Shown here: in pieces, positions 56,876 through 64,000 of the stretch
How positions within the stretch are numbered: position 1 is the stretch's first letter
How the letters are laid out: every line of letters starts with the position of its first letter
Origin: RH-AL1 sp965198495
GTDB lineage: Bacteria; Pseudomonadota; Alphaproteobacteria; Rhizobiales; Beijerinckiaceae
Reading direction: 5' to 3'
Assembly: GCA_965198495.1 (NCBI GenBank)
Contig: CBDAPL010000001.1
Location: forward strand, 1,736,001-1,800,000
Length of the DNA stretch: 64,000 nt
The notes under the pieces: generated by a model
The model's database searches: none
What the model was told of the DNA's origin: nothing
The model's input: only the letters and a program-made list of their open reading frames with translations
Translations under genes and position numbers: made by a program

Positions 56876-59064
56876 CGATCCGACCGTGGCTCATCAAGGC
56901 CTTGTCGCCAGACGAGCGGGCCAGCGCCTTGCTGGCGGCCATGACGCTCGACGAGAAGATCGGGCTGCTCCACACGCGTTTCGGCGTGCCGATGCACGGG
57001 GAGCCTGCGCCTCCAGGTGCGCTTGATTCAGCCGGTTTCGCGCCGGGCATTCCGCGCCTCGGATTGCCGCCGATGCAGGAGACCGATGCCGGCTTGGGTG
57101 TCGCCAATCCCGTCGAGCAACCCTTCGACGCCACGCCCTTGCCGAGCGGATTGTCGATGGCCGCGTCCTTCGATCCCGCACTCGCCGAGCAGGCCGGCGC
57201 GATGATCGGCGGTGAGGCGCGCGCGCTCGGCTTCTCCGTGTTGCTCGGCGGCGGCGTTGACCTTACCCGCGATCCGCGCGGCGGCCGTAATTTCGAATAC
57301 GCCGGCGAGGACCCCTTGCTGGCTGGCAGCGTCGTCGGCGCGGTGATTGCGGGCACACAGAGCCGCCATATCGTGTCGACGCTCAAACATTTCGCGTTGA
57401 ACGCGCAAGAGAACGGCCGCGTCGTGTTGAGTTCCGAGCTCAAGGAAGGCGCGGCCCGCGAATCGGATCTGCTCGCGTTCGAGATCGCGCTGGAGCGTGG
57501 GGCGCCGCTTTCGGTGATGACCGCCTATAATCGCGTCAACGGCACCTACATGTCGGAGAACGCGTCACTGATCAACGGCGTGCTGAAAGGCGACTGGGGC
57601 TTTTCCGGCTGGGTTATGTCGGACTGGTCGGCGACTCATTCCACCGAGAAGGCGGTTCTCGCCGGGCTCGACCAGGAGTCCGGCGTCGACAACGATCCGC
57701 AGGTTTTCTTCGACGCGCCGTTGAAGGCGGCTCTCGAGGCTCGGCGCGTACCCATGGCGCGCCTCGACGACATGGTGCGTCGCATTCTGCGCGCACAGAT
57801 CGAATCCGGCGTCATCGACGATCCGCCGGTTCGTGGCGCCCCAATCGATTACGCGGCCGACGCGAACGTAGCGAAACGGGTTGCCGAAAACGGAATCGTT
57901 CTCCTCAAGAACGATAACCGCATCCTGCCACTGACGCGCGCGACACGGCGGCTTCTGGTTGTCGGCGGCCATGCCGACCAGGGCGTGCTGTCGGGTGGCG
58001 GCTCCTCCCAGGTCGTGCCGCACGGCGCGATCCGCGCCGAGGGCGAGCCGAAAGGGACGTTCTACGGCAAACCGATGCTCTATGATCCGTCCGCGCCGCT
58101 CGACGCGCTGCGGCGCGATTTGCCGGACGCGATGGTCACCTATGTCGGCGGCGACGATGTGGCCGCCGCGGCCCGGGCCGCGCGTGACGCTGACGTGGTG
58201 ATCGTGTTCGCCGAGCAATGGATGAACGAATCGCGCGACGCTCCGAACCTCTCGTTGCCGCACGGTCAGGACGCGCTCATTGGCGCCGTCGCCGTCGCCA
58301 ACGCCCGGACGATCGTCGTTCTCGAGACGGGCGGCCCGGTGAAGATGCCGTGGCTTGGCGCGGTGCGCGGCGTCGTCGAGGCCTGGTACTCGGGTGCGCG
58401 CGGCGGCGAGGCCATCGCCGATGTTCTATCGGGTCGTACGAACCCGTCGGGGCATCTCCCGATAACCTTTCCCTTGAAGGAAACGCAGCTGCCGCGCCCG
58501 CAAGGCACCGATCCCGCCAGTACGATATCGAACCCGGGTGAGGCGCCGAAAGGACCGATGTTTTCGGTCGATTACAACATCGAGGGCGCAGACGTCGGCT
58601 ATAAATGGTTTCTCCGCACGCGGAGACCACCACTCTTTCCGTTTGGTTACGGATTGTCTTACACGCGGTTCGCCGCAAGCGGCGTGAAGGCCGCCGCCGC
58701 GAGCGGTGTCATCAAGGTGGCTTTCGATATCGCCAATAAAGGCGACAGGGTCGGTATAGCCACGCCGCAGGTCTACCTCGACGGCGCCCCATTCACGCGA
58801 CGGCTCATCGGCTTCAAACGTGTGTTGCTGCGACCGGGTGAGACACGCCGTATCGCGATGACGATCGATCCCCGGTTGACCGCTCGCTTCGACACCGCGG
58901 CGCGCGGCTGGAGTGTCGCCGCCGAGCGCTACACGTTTTCGGTTCGCCCCGACGCGCTCGCTCCAGGGCCGACCGCGACGGTGGCGCTGCCGGAACGCGC
59001 CTGGCCGGCGCGACACGGCGCCCGTGGCGGCCAGGCGGGCACGCTCTGCGTCGGCAGGCGTTAG
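56863..59064 (+). CDS. GH3 family beta-glucosidase-like hydrolase, possibly frameshifted at the N-terminus
   Basis: 733 residues from GTG 56863. Domain 1: LPPMQETDAGLGV, GVDLTRDPRGGRNFEYAGEDP, TLKHFALNAQ, GWVMSDWSATHS (Asp nucleophile in SDW). Domain 2 about 330-530 with KNDNRILPL and VFAEQWMNE; a fibronectin III-like end (FPFGYGLSYTRF). Secreted GH3 enzymes normally carry a signal peptide; none is in this frame, but a leader exists just upstream in another frame. The GTG has no clear ribosome site. If truly frameshifted, the enzyme would be mislocalised or lost. Confidence 0.82.
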   Translation: MPQVAIRPWLIKALSPDERASALLAAMTLDEKIGLLHTRFGVPMHGEPAPPGALDSAGFAPGIPRLGLPPMQETDAGLGVANPVEQPFDATPLPSGLSMAASFDPALAEQAGAMIGGEARALGFSVLLGGGVDLTRDPRGGRNFEYAGEDPLLAGSVVGAVIAGTQSRHIVSTLKHFALNAQENGRVVLSSELKEGAARESDLLAFEIALERGAPLSVMTAYNRVNGTYMSENASLINGVLKGDWGFSGWVMSDWSATHSTEKAVLAGLDQESGVDNDPQVFFDAPLKAALEARRVPMARLDDMVRRILRAQIESGVIDDPPVRGAPIDYAADANVAKRVAENGIVLLKNDNRILPLTRATRRLLVVGGHADQGVLSGGGSSQVVPHGAIRAEGEPKGTFYGKPMLYDPSAPLDALRRDLPDAMVTYVGGDDVAAAARAARDADVVIVFAEQWMNESRDAPNLSLPHGQDALIGAVAVANARTIVVLETGGPVKMPWLGAVRGVVEAWYSGARGGEAIADVLSGRTNPSGHLPITFPLKETQLPRPQGTDPASTISNPGEAPKGPMFSVDYNIEGADVGYKWFLRTRRPPLFPFGYGLSYTRFAASGVKAAAASGVIKVAFDIANKGDRVGIATPQVYLDGAPFTRRLIGFKRVLLRPGETRRIAMTIDPRLTARFDTAARGWSVAAERYTFSVRPDALAPGPTATVALPERAWPARHGARGGQAGTLCVGRR

Positions 59065-59077
59065 CTCGGCCCGCCGA

Positions 59078-59629
59078 TCAGCCCGGCGCACGCTTGCTCG
59101 CCGCCAACCCCGTATCCGGTCGCGGATCGCCGGAGAACCCGTTTCGGTTCGGCATGACGACCTTCGGCAAAGTAGCGCCGGTCATTATCGCGTCGGCCGC
59201 GACGAGGCCGTTGAGCCGCAGCACGTAGGCGGTGACGGCATAGGTCTCGTCGGCGGTCAGCGACTGCGGCGCGTTGTAGGGCATCGCGCGGCGAATGTAG
59301 TCGAAGACCGGCGGCGCGTATGGCCAGTAGCTGCCGACGGTCTTGATGGGGTTCGGCGTCGCCAACGTGCCGATGCCGCCGGCGAGCGTGGGACCGACGC
59401 CGCCTTCTCCCTTGGCGCCGTGGCACATCGCGCATTTCTTGGCGAAGATCGTCTTGCCCTGCGCCACGCTGCCGCTCCCGGGCGGCAGGCCCGCGCCGTC
59501 GCCGCGCACGTCGATGTCCCAGGCGCGCAGCTCGGCCGGGGTCGGGCGATGGCCGACACCGAAGTCTTCTGCCGCCGCCGGGACGACGAGCGCCGTGGTG
59601 ATGGCAAGAGCCAGAAGCCTAGATCGCAT
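59078..59629 (-). CDS. Periplasmic c-type cytochrome, SoxD/SorB-like electron acceptor
   Basis: 183 residues. Signal peptide (LLALAITTALVVPAAAE), a single heme motif CAMCH, and a downstream axial Met candidate in RAMPYNAPQSL. ADETYAVTAYVLRLNGLV is typical of the c-type domain of SoxD-like cytochromes. Its ATG overlaps the soxC stop by 11 nt, so the partner of the molybdenum subunit is clear. SoxD proper is longer and diheme; this single-heme short form is closer to SorB in size. Confidence 0.87.
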   Translation of the reverse strand: MRSRLLALAITTALVVPAAAEDFGVGHRPTPAELRAWDIDVRGDGAGLPPGSGSVAQGKTIFAKKCAMCHGAKGEGGVGPTLAGGIGTLATPNPIKTVGSYWPYAPPVFDYIRRAMPYNAPQSLTADETYAVTAYVLRLNGLVAADAIMTGATLPKVVMPNRNGFSGDPRPDTGLAASKRAPG

Positions 59630-60830
59630 TGGTCACCGCTCCATCCGCGCCAACACGCCAGGGCTGGATCGCGTTGAAGTGATAGAACGAGTTCAAACCG
59701 CGCGCGGCGACCAGTGCCGCACGGCTGGGCTGGACGTAGCCGCTCTCGTCTGTGGCGCGGCTCATCAGCACCGCCGGGGCGCCATCCCAGCGCCACGGCA
59801 AGCGAAAGCGCGTCACGCATTTGCTCAGCACCGGCTGCTGCAGACCCGCCGCCTGCCAATGCGCGCCGCCATCGACCGACACCTCGACCTTGCTGATCAG
59901 GCCGCGCCCAGACCACGCGATGCCGGTGATCTCACGGAAGCCACGGCTCGTCAGCCGCTGGCCGCCGGAAGGCGCCGTGATCACGGACTTCGCCTCCATG
60001 ACGAAGGTGAACTGCCGCGCGGTACCGTCCGGCATCAGGTCCGAATATTTCGAGGTCTCCTCGCGGGTCTCGAAGGGTTGGTCGCCGATCTTCAGACGAC
60101 GCAGCCACTTGACGTTCATGTTGCCCTCGTAGCCGGGCAGGAACAGACGCAGCGGATAGCCCTGCTCGGGCCGCAGCCGCTCGCCGTTCTGCGCGTAGGC
60201 AAGGATCGCGTCATCCATTGCCTTGGCCACGGGTACGCTACGGGTCATGCCGGCGGCGTCCGCGCCCTCGGCTAGGATCCATGTGGCGCCGGGCTTCACG
60301 CCGACGTTGTCGAGCAAGGCGGCGAGCGGCACGCCGGTCCATTCGGCGCAGCTCATCAGGCCATGCGTGTCCTGCACGGTCGTATTCGGCTCCTCGCCTT
60401 CCCACCCCTGGCTGTTGCCGGCGCATTCGAGGAAATGCATCCGCGACACGGATGGCAGGCGCAGGAGGTCGTCCATGGTAAGCACGAGCGGCCGCTCGAC
60501 CATGCCGTGGATCATCAGCCGGTGCGTCGCGGGATCGATACTTGGCACGCCGGCATGGTGGCGCTCGTAGTGGAGGCCGTTGGGCGTGATGACGCCGGCC
60601 AGATCTTGCCATGGCGTGAGCGAGACTGTCCCACCGCCGCCGGTGCGGACCACGTCGCGCTCGAAAGGCGAGGGAAGCCCGTAGGGATGAACGCCCGACG
60701 GCGCGCCTGGCTTGAGCATGGAACGCGGGACGACCGCCGCCGGATCGGGCGCGGCGGCTGTGTTCCTAGGTAAGAGGCCGGACAGCGCGACGCCGAGGCC
60801 GCCGATCACCGTGCGTCTGGGTAGCTTCAT
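59619..60830 (-). CDS. soxC: Sulfite/sulfane dehydrogenase molybdenum subunit SoxC
   Basis: 403 residues. Tat signal LPRRTVIGGLGVAL, so it is exported folded with its cofactor. The molybdenum-binding Cys is in HFLECAGN; WTGVPLAALLDNVG, PEQGYPLRLFLPGYEGNMNVKWLRRL and MEAKSVITAPSGGQRL are the SoxC signature blocks. It oxidises the sulfane sulfur of SoxY-bound intermediates, or sulfite, and passes electrons to cytochrome c. ATG 60830 with GAAGG upstream fits the Tat leader. It lies 4 nt after the MFS gene and overlaps the cytochrome gene. No soxXYZAB is visible, so a sulfite-detoxifying role is plausible. Confidence 0.92.
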   Translation of the reverse strand: MKLPRRTVIGGLGVALSGLLPRNTAAAPDPAAVVPRSMLKPGAPSGVHPYGLPSPFERDVVRTGGGGTVSLTPWQDLAGVITPNGLHYERHHAGVPSIDPATHRLMIHGMVERPLVLTMDDLLRLPSVSRMHFLECAGNSQGWEGEEPNTTVQDTHGLMSCAEWTGVPLAALLDNVGVKPGATWILAEGADAAGMTRSVPVAKAMDDAILAYAQNGERLRPEQGYPLRLFLPGYEGNMNVKWLRRLKIGDQPFETREETSKYSDLMPDGTARQFTFVMEAKSVITAPSGGQRLTSRGFREITGIAWSGRGLISKVEVSVDGGAHWQAAGLQQPVLSKCVTRFRLPWRWDGAPAVLMSRATDESGYVQPSRAALVAARGLNSFYHFNAIQPWRVGADGAVTNAI

Positions 60831-60834
60831 GCCT

Positions 60835-62283
60835 TCACCCCAAAGCCGAGCCCGGCCGTGCTTCAGCCACCGCTCGTGCCGCCGCCCCGCGCGCCGCGTC
60901 CGCGGGCAGGCGGCTCGATAGCGAGGCGCCGGCATCAGACGGCAGGCGCCAGAACACGATGACCGAACTTGCCGAGATCAGCGCCACGGCAGCGAAGGCC
61001 CAGTGGAAGTCGCTCAGCGTCAGCGGTCCTTGCCGCCCGGCTTGGGCGATCTGCACCACGCCCGCGCCGACGGCGACTCCGATGCTGAGTGCCAGTTGCT
61101 GCGCCACCGAGGCGAAGCTGACAGCGCCACTCATCCGTTCCTGCGTGATGTCGGCGTAGGCGATCGCGTTGATGCCGGTGAACTGCAGCGACCGAAAGTA
61201 GCCGCCAACGAGCAAGACACCAAGGAGCACCGCGATCGGGGTATCCGGCGAGAGCAGACCGTTTACGCCGATGAAGGTCGCGCCAATGATCCCGTTGAAG
61301 ATCAGGATGCGCCGGAAACCGAAGCGGTCGAGGATCGGCGAAGCCGTGGCCTTCATCGCCATGGCGCCCATTGCCGCGACGAAGGTGGTGAGACCCGAGC
61401 GCAGCGGGCTGTAACCGAAACCGAGCTGCAGCATAAGCGGCAGGAGCAGCGGTACCGCGCCGATCCCGATGCGAAACAGCGAGCCCGCGGTGACGCTGAT
61501 GCGAAAGGTCTTCACCTTGAGCAAGCCGAGATCGATGATCGGATGTGCGATGCGGCGCGCGTGCCAGACATAGCCGCAAAGCACGAGCGCGCCGAAGCTC
61601 ATCAGGGCGAGAACGCCCCAGGTCGGGATGAAACCGCGCCCGAGGATCGTCAGGCCGAAGACGAGGCTGGCGAGACCGACGCCCGATAGCAGGAAACCAG
61701 GCACGTCAAGGGGGTGCACGTCCGCATCCTTGATGTTCTCGATGAAGATCGTGACCAAAGTCACGCCGAGCAGGCCGATCGGCACATTGATCCAGAATAT
61801 GTAACGCCACTGAAAATAAGTGGTGATGAAGCCGCCGAGCGGCGGCCCCAGCATCGGTCCGAGCAAGGCGGGAATGGTGAGGTAGGCCATCGCCTTGACG
61901 AGATCGCGCCGCTCGACGGAGCGCAGCAGGAGGAGGCGCCCGACCGGGACCATCATCGCTCCGCCCGTGCCCTGGATCACACGCGCCGCGATGAATCCGC
62001 CGAGCGAGGATGACAAGCCGCAGAGGATCGAGCCGGCGGTAAAGACGACGATCGCCGCGCGAAAGACGATCCGGGTGCCGAACTTGTCGGCGACCCATCC
62101 GGATGCGGGGATGAAGACGGCGAGAGCCAAAAGGTAGGAGGTAAGCGCCAGTTTCAGCGAGATAGGATCTTCGTGCAGATCCTTGGCTATAGCCGGCAGC
62201 GAGGTCGAGATTACCGTGCCGTCGATGTTCTCCATGAGGAGCGCGCAGGCGACGATGAGGGCGGTCAGAGCGTAGCGCGGCAA
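60835..62283 (-). CDS. MFS transporter, DHA2 drug:H+ antiporter type (EmrB/QacA-like)
   Basis: 482 residues and about 14 TM helices. Start NIDGTVISTSLPAIAKDL matches motif D1 of DHA2 (LDxTIVNVALP form), then GWVADKFGTRIVF (motif A) and RVIQGTGGAMMVPVGR (motif B). The C-terminus is Ala/Arg-rich. It is the first gene of the unit with soxC and the cytochrome; an exporter of sulfur compounds or anions is possible but unproven. Confidence 0.87.
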   Translation of the reverse strand: MPRYALTALIVACALLMENIDGTVISTSLPAIAKDLHEDPISLKLALTSYLLALAVFIPASGWVADKFGTRIVFRAAIVVFTAGSILCGLSSSLGGFIAARVIQGTGGAMMVPVGRLLLLRSVERRDLVKAMAYLTIPALLGPMLGPPLGGFITTYFQWRYIFWINVPIGLLGVTLVTIFIENIKDADVHPLDVPGFLLSGVGLASLVFGLTILGRGFIPTWGVLALMSFGALVLCGYVWHARRIAHPIIDLGLLKVKTFRISVTAGSLFRIGIGAVPLLLPLMLQLGFGYSPLRSGLTTFVAAMGAMAMKATASPILDRFGFRRILIFNGIIGATFIGVNGLLSPDTPIAVLLGVLLVGGYFRSLQFTGINAIAYADITQERMSGAVSFASVAQQLALSIGVAVGAGVVQIAQAGRQGPLTLSDFHWAFAAVALISASSVIVFWRLPSDAGASLSSRLPADAARGAAARAVAEARPGSALG

Positions 62284-62366
62284 GGGAATACAGGTCTCCG
62301 GATTCGGCGTCGATCACTCCGGCAGCCGAGGAAAGACACCGCGTGATCCCAATTGCCAGTGCTCGA

Positions 62367-62549
62367 TTAAGGTCGACGCCCCGGCCTCTTGCGCGGCGCT
62401 GGACCTACTCGCTTCCAAAAAATCGTCAAAAGGATGAAGAGCAGCAAATCGAACGCCAGCAGAAAAGCTCCAATCTCAGGAATATTCTGGCCCCGCAGCC
62501 TTTGGACAACATCGTAGAGCATGCTTGGGCTCAATTCTTCGGTAGACAC
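62367..62549 (-). CDS. Possible small single-TM protein
   Basis: 60 residues from GTG 62549. N-terminal helix-like stretch (LSPSMLYDVVQRLRG), one TM helix (AFLLAFDLLLFILLTIFW), and a basic tail (RKRPGRRP), a believable small membrane protein. It has no clear ribosome site and no homology I recognise, so chance is a serious alternative. Confidence 0.3.
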   Translation of the reverse strand: MSTEELSPSMLYDVVQRLRGQNIPEIGAFLLAFDLLLFILLTIFWKRVGPAPRKRPGRRP

Positions 62550-62738
62550 GTGAAAAGGTCGGCCGCACGGGTGTGGATAACGGCGGCGTCGCCGTCACAC
62601 GGTCGCACATTGGGCCGCAACCTCGGCACGACAAGCGCGACATCCTGGTTTGACCGGCTGGAGAAAAGTCGCGCGGCTCGCGCAATTGCCTTCGCCACCC
62701 CATATTCCGGCGGACGATTTATGAGACGAGGAGACCTC

Positions 62739-63191
62739 ATGGTGGAGTATCGTAAAAATCCTGCGGCGATTTCCGCGCTGACACCGGAGCAGTACCGCGT
62801 GACGCAGCAGGACGGCACCGAGCGGCCTTTCACCGGCGCGTACCATGACAATCACGAGCCAGGCCTCTACGTCGATCTCGTTTCCGGAGAGCCGCTATTC
62901 GCCTCGACGGACAAGTTCGAGTCGGGATCGGGATGGCCGAGCTTCACGAAGCCGGTCGACAAGGCCTTCGTGATCGAGAACCGCGATGCGACTCATGGCA
63001 TGGTGCGTACCGAGGTTCGTTCGAAGAACGGCGACAGCCATCTTGGCCATGTTTTTCCGGACGGTCCGCGTGCCCAGGGCGGCTTGCGTTATTGCATCAA
63101 CTCGGCCTCGCTTCGCTTCGTCCATGCCGATCAACTCGAGGCGGAGGGCTACGGGGCTTACGCGAGCCTCTTCGAGCATCAAGGAGCCTGA
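62739..63191 (+). CDS. msrB: Peptide-methionine (R)-S-oxide reductase MsrB
   Basis: 150 residues. ATG 62739 has AGGAG at an ideal distance; the longer frame is not protein-like. Repairs methionine-R-sulfoxide. Visible are YRVTQQDGTERPF, GSGWPSFTKPVD, GDSHLGHVFPDGP and RYCINSASLRF with the catalytic Cys. The two CxxC zinc pairs of the classical enzyme are absent (GEPLFAS where CG-x-x-L often stands), so this is the zinc-free form. It is followed after 2 nt by msrA. Confidence 0.94.
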   Translation: MVEYRKNPAAISALTPEQYRVTQQDGTERPFTGAYHDNHEPGLYVDLVSGEPLFASTDKFESGSGWPSFTKPVDKAFVIENRDATHGMVRTEVRSKNGDSHLGHVFPDGPRAQGGLRYCINSASLRFVHADQLEAEGYGAYASLFEHQGA

Positions 63192-63193
63192 CG

Positions 63194-63712
63194 ATGAGCA
63201 CTGAAACCGCGATCCTCGCCGGCGGCTGCTTCTGGGGCATGCAAGACCTCGTTCGCCGGTTGCCTGGCGTGATCTCCACGCGCGTCGGCTATACCGGCGG
63301 CGACGTCGCCAACGCCACCTATCGCAACCATGGTACGCATGCCGAGGCCATCGAGATCGTTTTCGACCCCGAGAAGACGAGCTATCGTCGAATGCTCGAA
63401 GTGTTTTTTCAGATCCATGATCCCACCACGAGAAACCGGCAGGGTAACGACGTCGGGCTGAGCTACCGTTCGGCAATCTACCCGCAAAGCGACGAGCAGC
63501 GCCGCGTGGCCCAGGAGACGATCGCCGATGTCGATGCCTCCGGCTTATGGCCCGGAAAGGTCAAGACAGAGATCGAGCCGGCCGGTTCTTTCTGGGAAGC
63601 CGAGCCGGAGCATCAGGATTATTTGGAGCGCTATCCTAACGGCTACACCTGTCATTTCGTACGGCCGAATTGGGTGTTGCCGCATCGCGACGAGGTCCGC
63701 AAGGCCAGTTGA
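63194..63712 (+). CDS. msrA: Peptide-methionine (S)-S-oxide reductase MsrA
   Basis: 172 residues. GGCFWGMQDL at residues 10-19 holds the catalytic Cys; GYTGGDVANATYRNHGTHAEAIEI and FFQIHDPTTRNRQGNDVGLSYRSAIY are the family blocks. The C-terminal HFVRPNW end carries no recycling Cys pair. Paired with msrB (ATG two nt after its stop), together repairing both methionine sulfoxide forms. Confidence 0.95.
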   Translation: MSTETAILAGGCFWGMQDLVRRLPGVISTRVGYTGGDVANATYRNHGTHAEAIEIVFDPEKTSYRRMLEVFFQIHDPTTRNRQGNDVGLSYRSAIYPQSDEQRRVAQETIADVDASGLWPGKVKTEIEPAGSFWEAEPEHQDYLERYPNGYTCHFVRPNWVLPHRDEVRKAS

Positions 63713-63815
63713 TTGGCGATCGGGCGTGGCGGGGAGGAGGCACTTGCCGACATCGTCGCAAGTAACTCATCTCCTCTTTGAGGGCGGCCACCGTCAGTGG
63801 CTTGGACAAAGTTCG

Positions 63816-64000
63816 ATGCGTTTGCCTCTCGCCTTTTTAGCCCTGTCGGCTTTCGCCGTCACGGCGCAAGCCTCGGTTTGGGGCGATGACTCCACGCATG
63901 CGACGCGTGACGACAAGCCTTCCATGGCCATCTGTCAGAAGACGAAAGGGACTTCGCTGCCGACGCCGCCATCGGCCCCGGCCAACTGTGACGCTTCGGC
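63816..64000 (+). CDS. Exported protein, 3' end outside the window
   Basis: 61 residues are visible, open to the edge. A signal peptide (MRLPLAFLALSAFAVTAQAS, cleavage after AQA) is followed by a Cys-containing segment (AICQKTKGTSLPTPPSAPAN, then CDAS). The rest is unknown, so no family can be named. Ribosome site weak. Confidence 0.5.
   Translation, partial: MRLPLAFLALSAFAVTAQASVWGDDSTHATRDDKPSMAICQKTKGTSLPTPPSAPANCDAS

Overview
The window is high-GC DNA from an alphaproteobacterium, most likely a member of the Hyphomicrobiales (Rhizobiales). The clues are the gene set (AI-2E transporter with a long C-terminal extension, SWIB protein, SoxC, PilZ/GGDEF proteins, Gmd/Rmd sugar genes), the dense coding, and a family of CTCATGGTGAGG-type extragenic repeats of a kind I recall from this order. 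The genus cannot be fixed from the sequence alone.

Layout. (1) 1-6463 is a cyclic-di-GMP block: a membrane-linked PilZ protein, two membrane GGDEF cyclases on the + strand, and a convergent MHYT-PAS-GGDEF-EAL protein. (2) 6815-8389 (- strand) is a decayed persulfide operon: a peroxiredoxin with an internal deletion, an intact Blh/ETHE1-like persulfide dioxygenase, and a twice-frameshifted ArsR/BigR-like repressor. (3) 9311-11966 holds a TetR regulator divergent from a ketopantoate-reductase-like gene, then a LysR regulator. (4) 12292-28865 is a glycan and type I secretion accessory region: a truncated T1SS ABC transporter, an intact HlyD, a glycosyltransferase with NPDV-type repeats, Gmd and Rmd (GDP-6-deoxy-mannose sugars), several FkbM-like methyltransferases including a triple-domain fusion, a GT90-methyltransferase fusion, a large GT4 enzyme, and decayed copies of some of these. 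(5) 25310-30346 carries IS remnants: an IS5-type relic, an IS66 relic, and an IS427-like IS5 element inserted into the IS66 relic. This messy region ends at a tRNA-Ala(GGC) at 30984-31059.

(6) 31281-40817 is mostly core: AI-2E transporter (with a 15-bp coding repeat), CysG, glycogen-debranching-type glycosidase, M50 protease, an array of about seventeen 17-bp repeats, a small exported protein, and LepA. (7) 40818-43755 is an accessory pocket behind lepA: interspersed 39-bp repeats, a GIY-YIG protein, a broken HigA-like antitoxin, a 172-bp near-identical copy of the lepA 3' end, and an AT-rich CBS-HEPN gene that ends 3 bp from that copy. (8) 43796-64000 is again largely core: trypsin-like protease, DUF892 protein, SDR, a secreted Cys-containing protein, a hybrid histidine kinase, DUF3829 protein, GyrB, Wza-like exporter, SWIB protein, GH3 glucosidase, an MFS-SoxC-cytochrome c operon, and an msrB-msrA pair. 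The last gene runs off the edge.

The most unusual items are the CBS-HEPN gene beside the duplicated lepA tail, the triple-FkbM protein, the GT90-methyltransferase fusion, the 17-bp repeat array, and the shared membrane sensor of the GGDEF protein at 2313 and the kinase at 48035.
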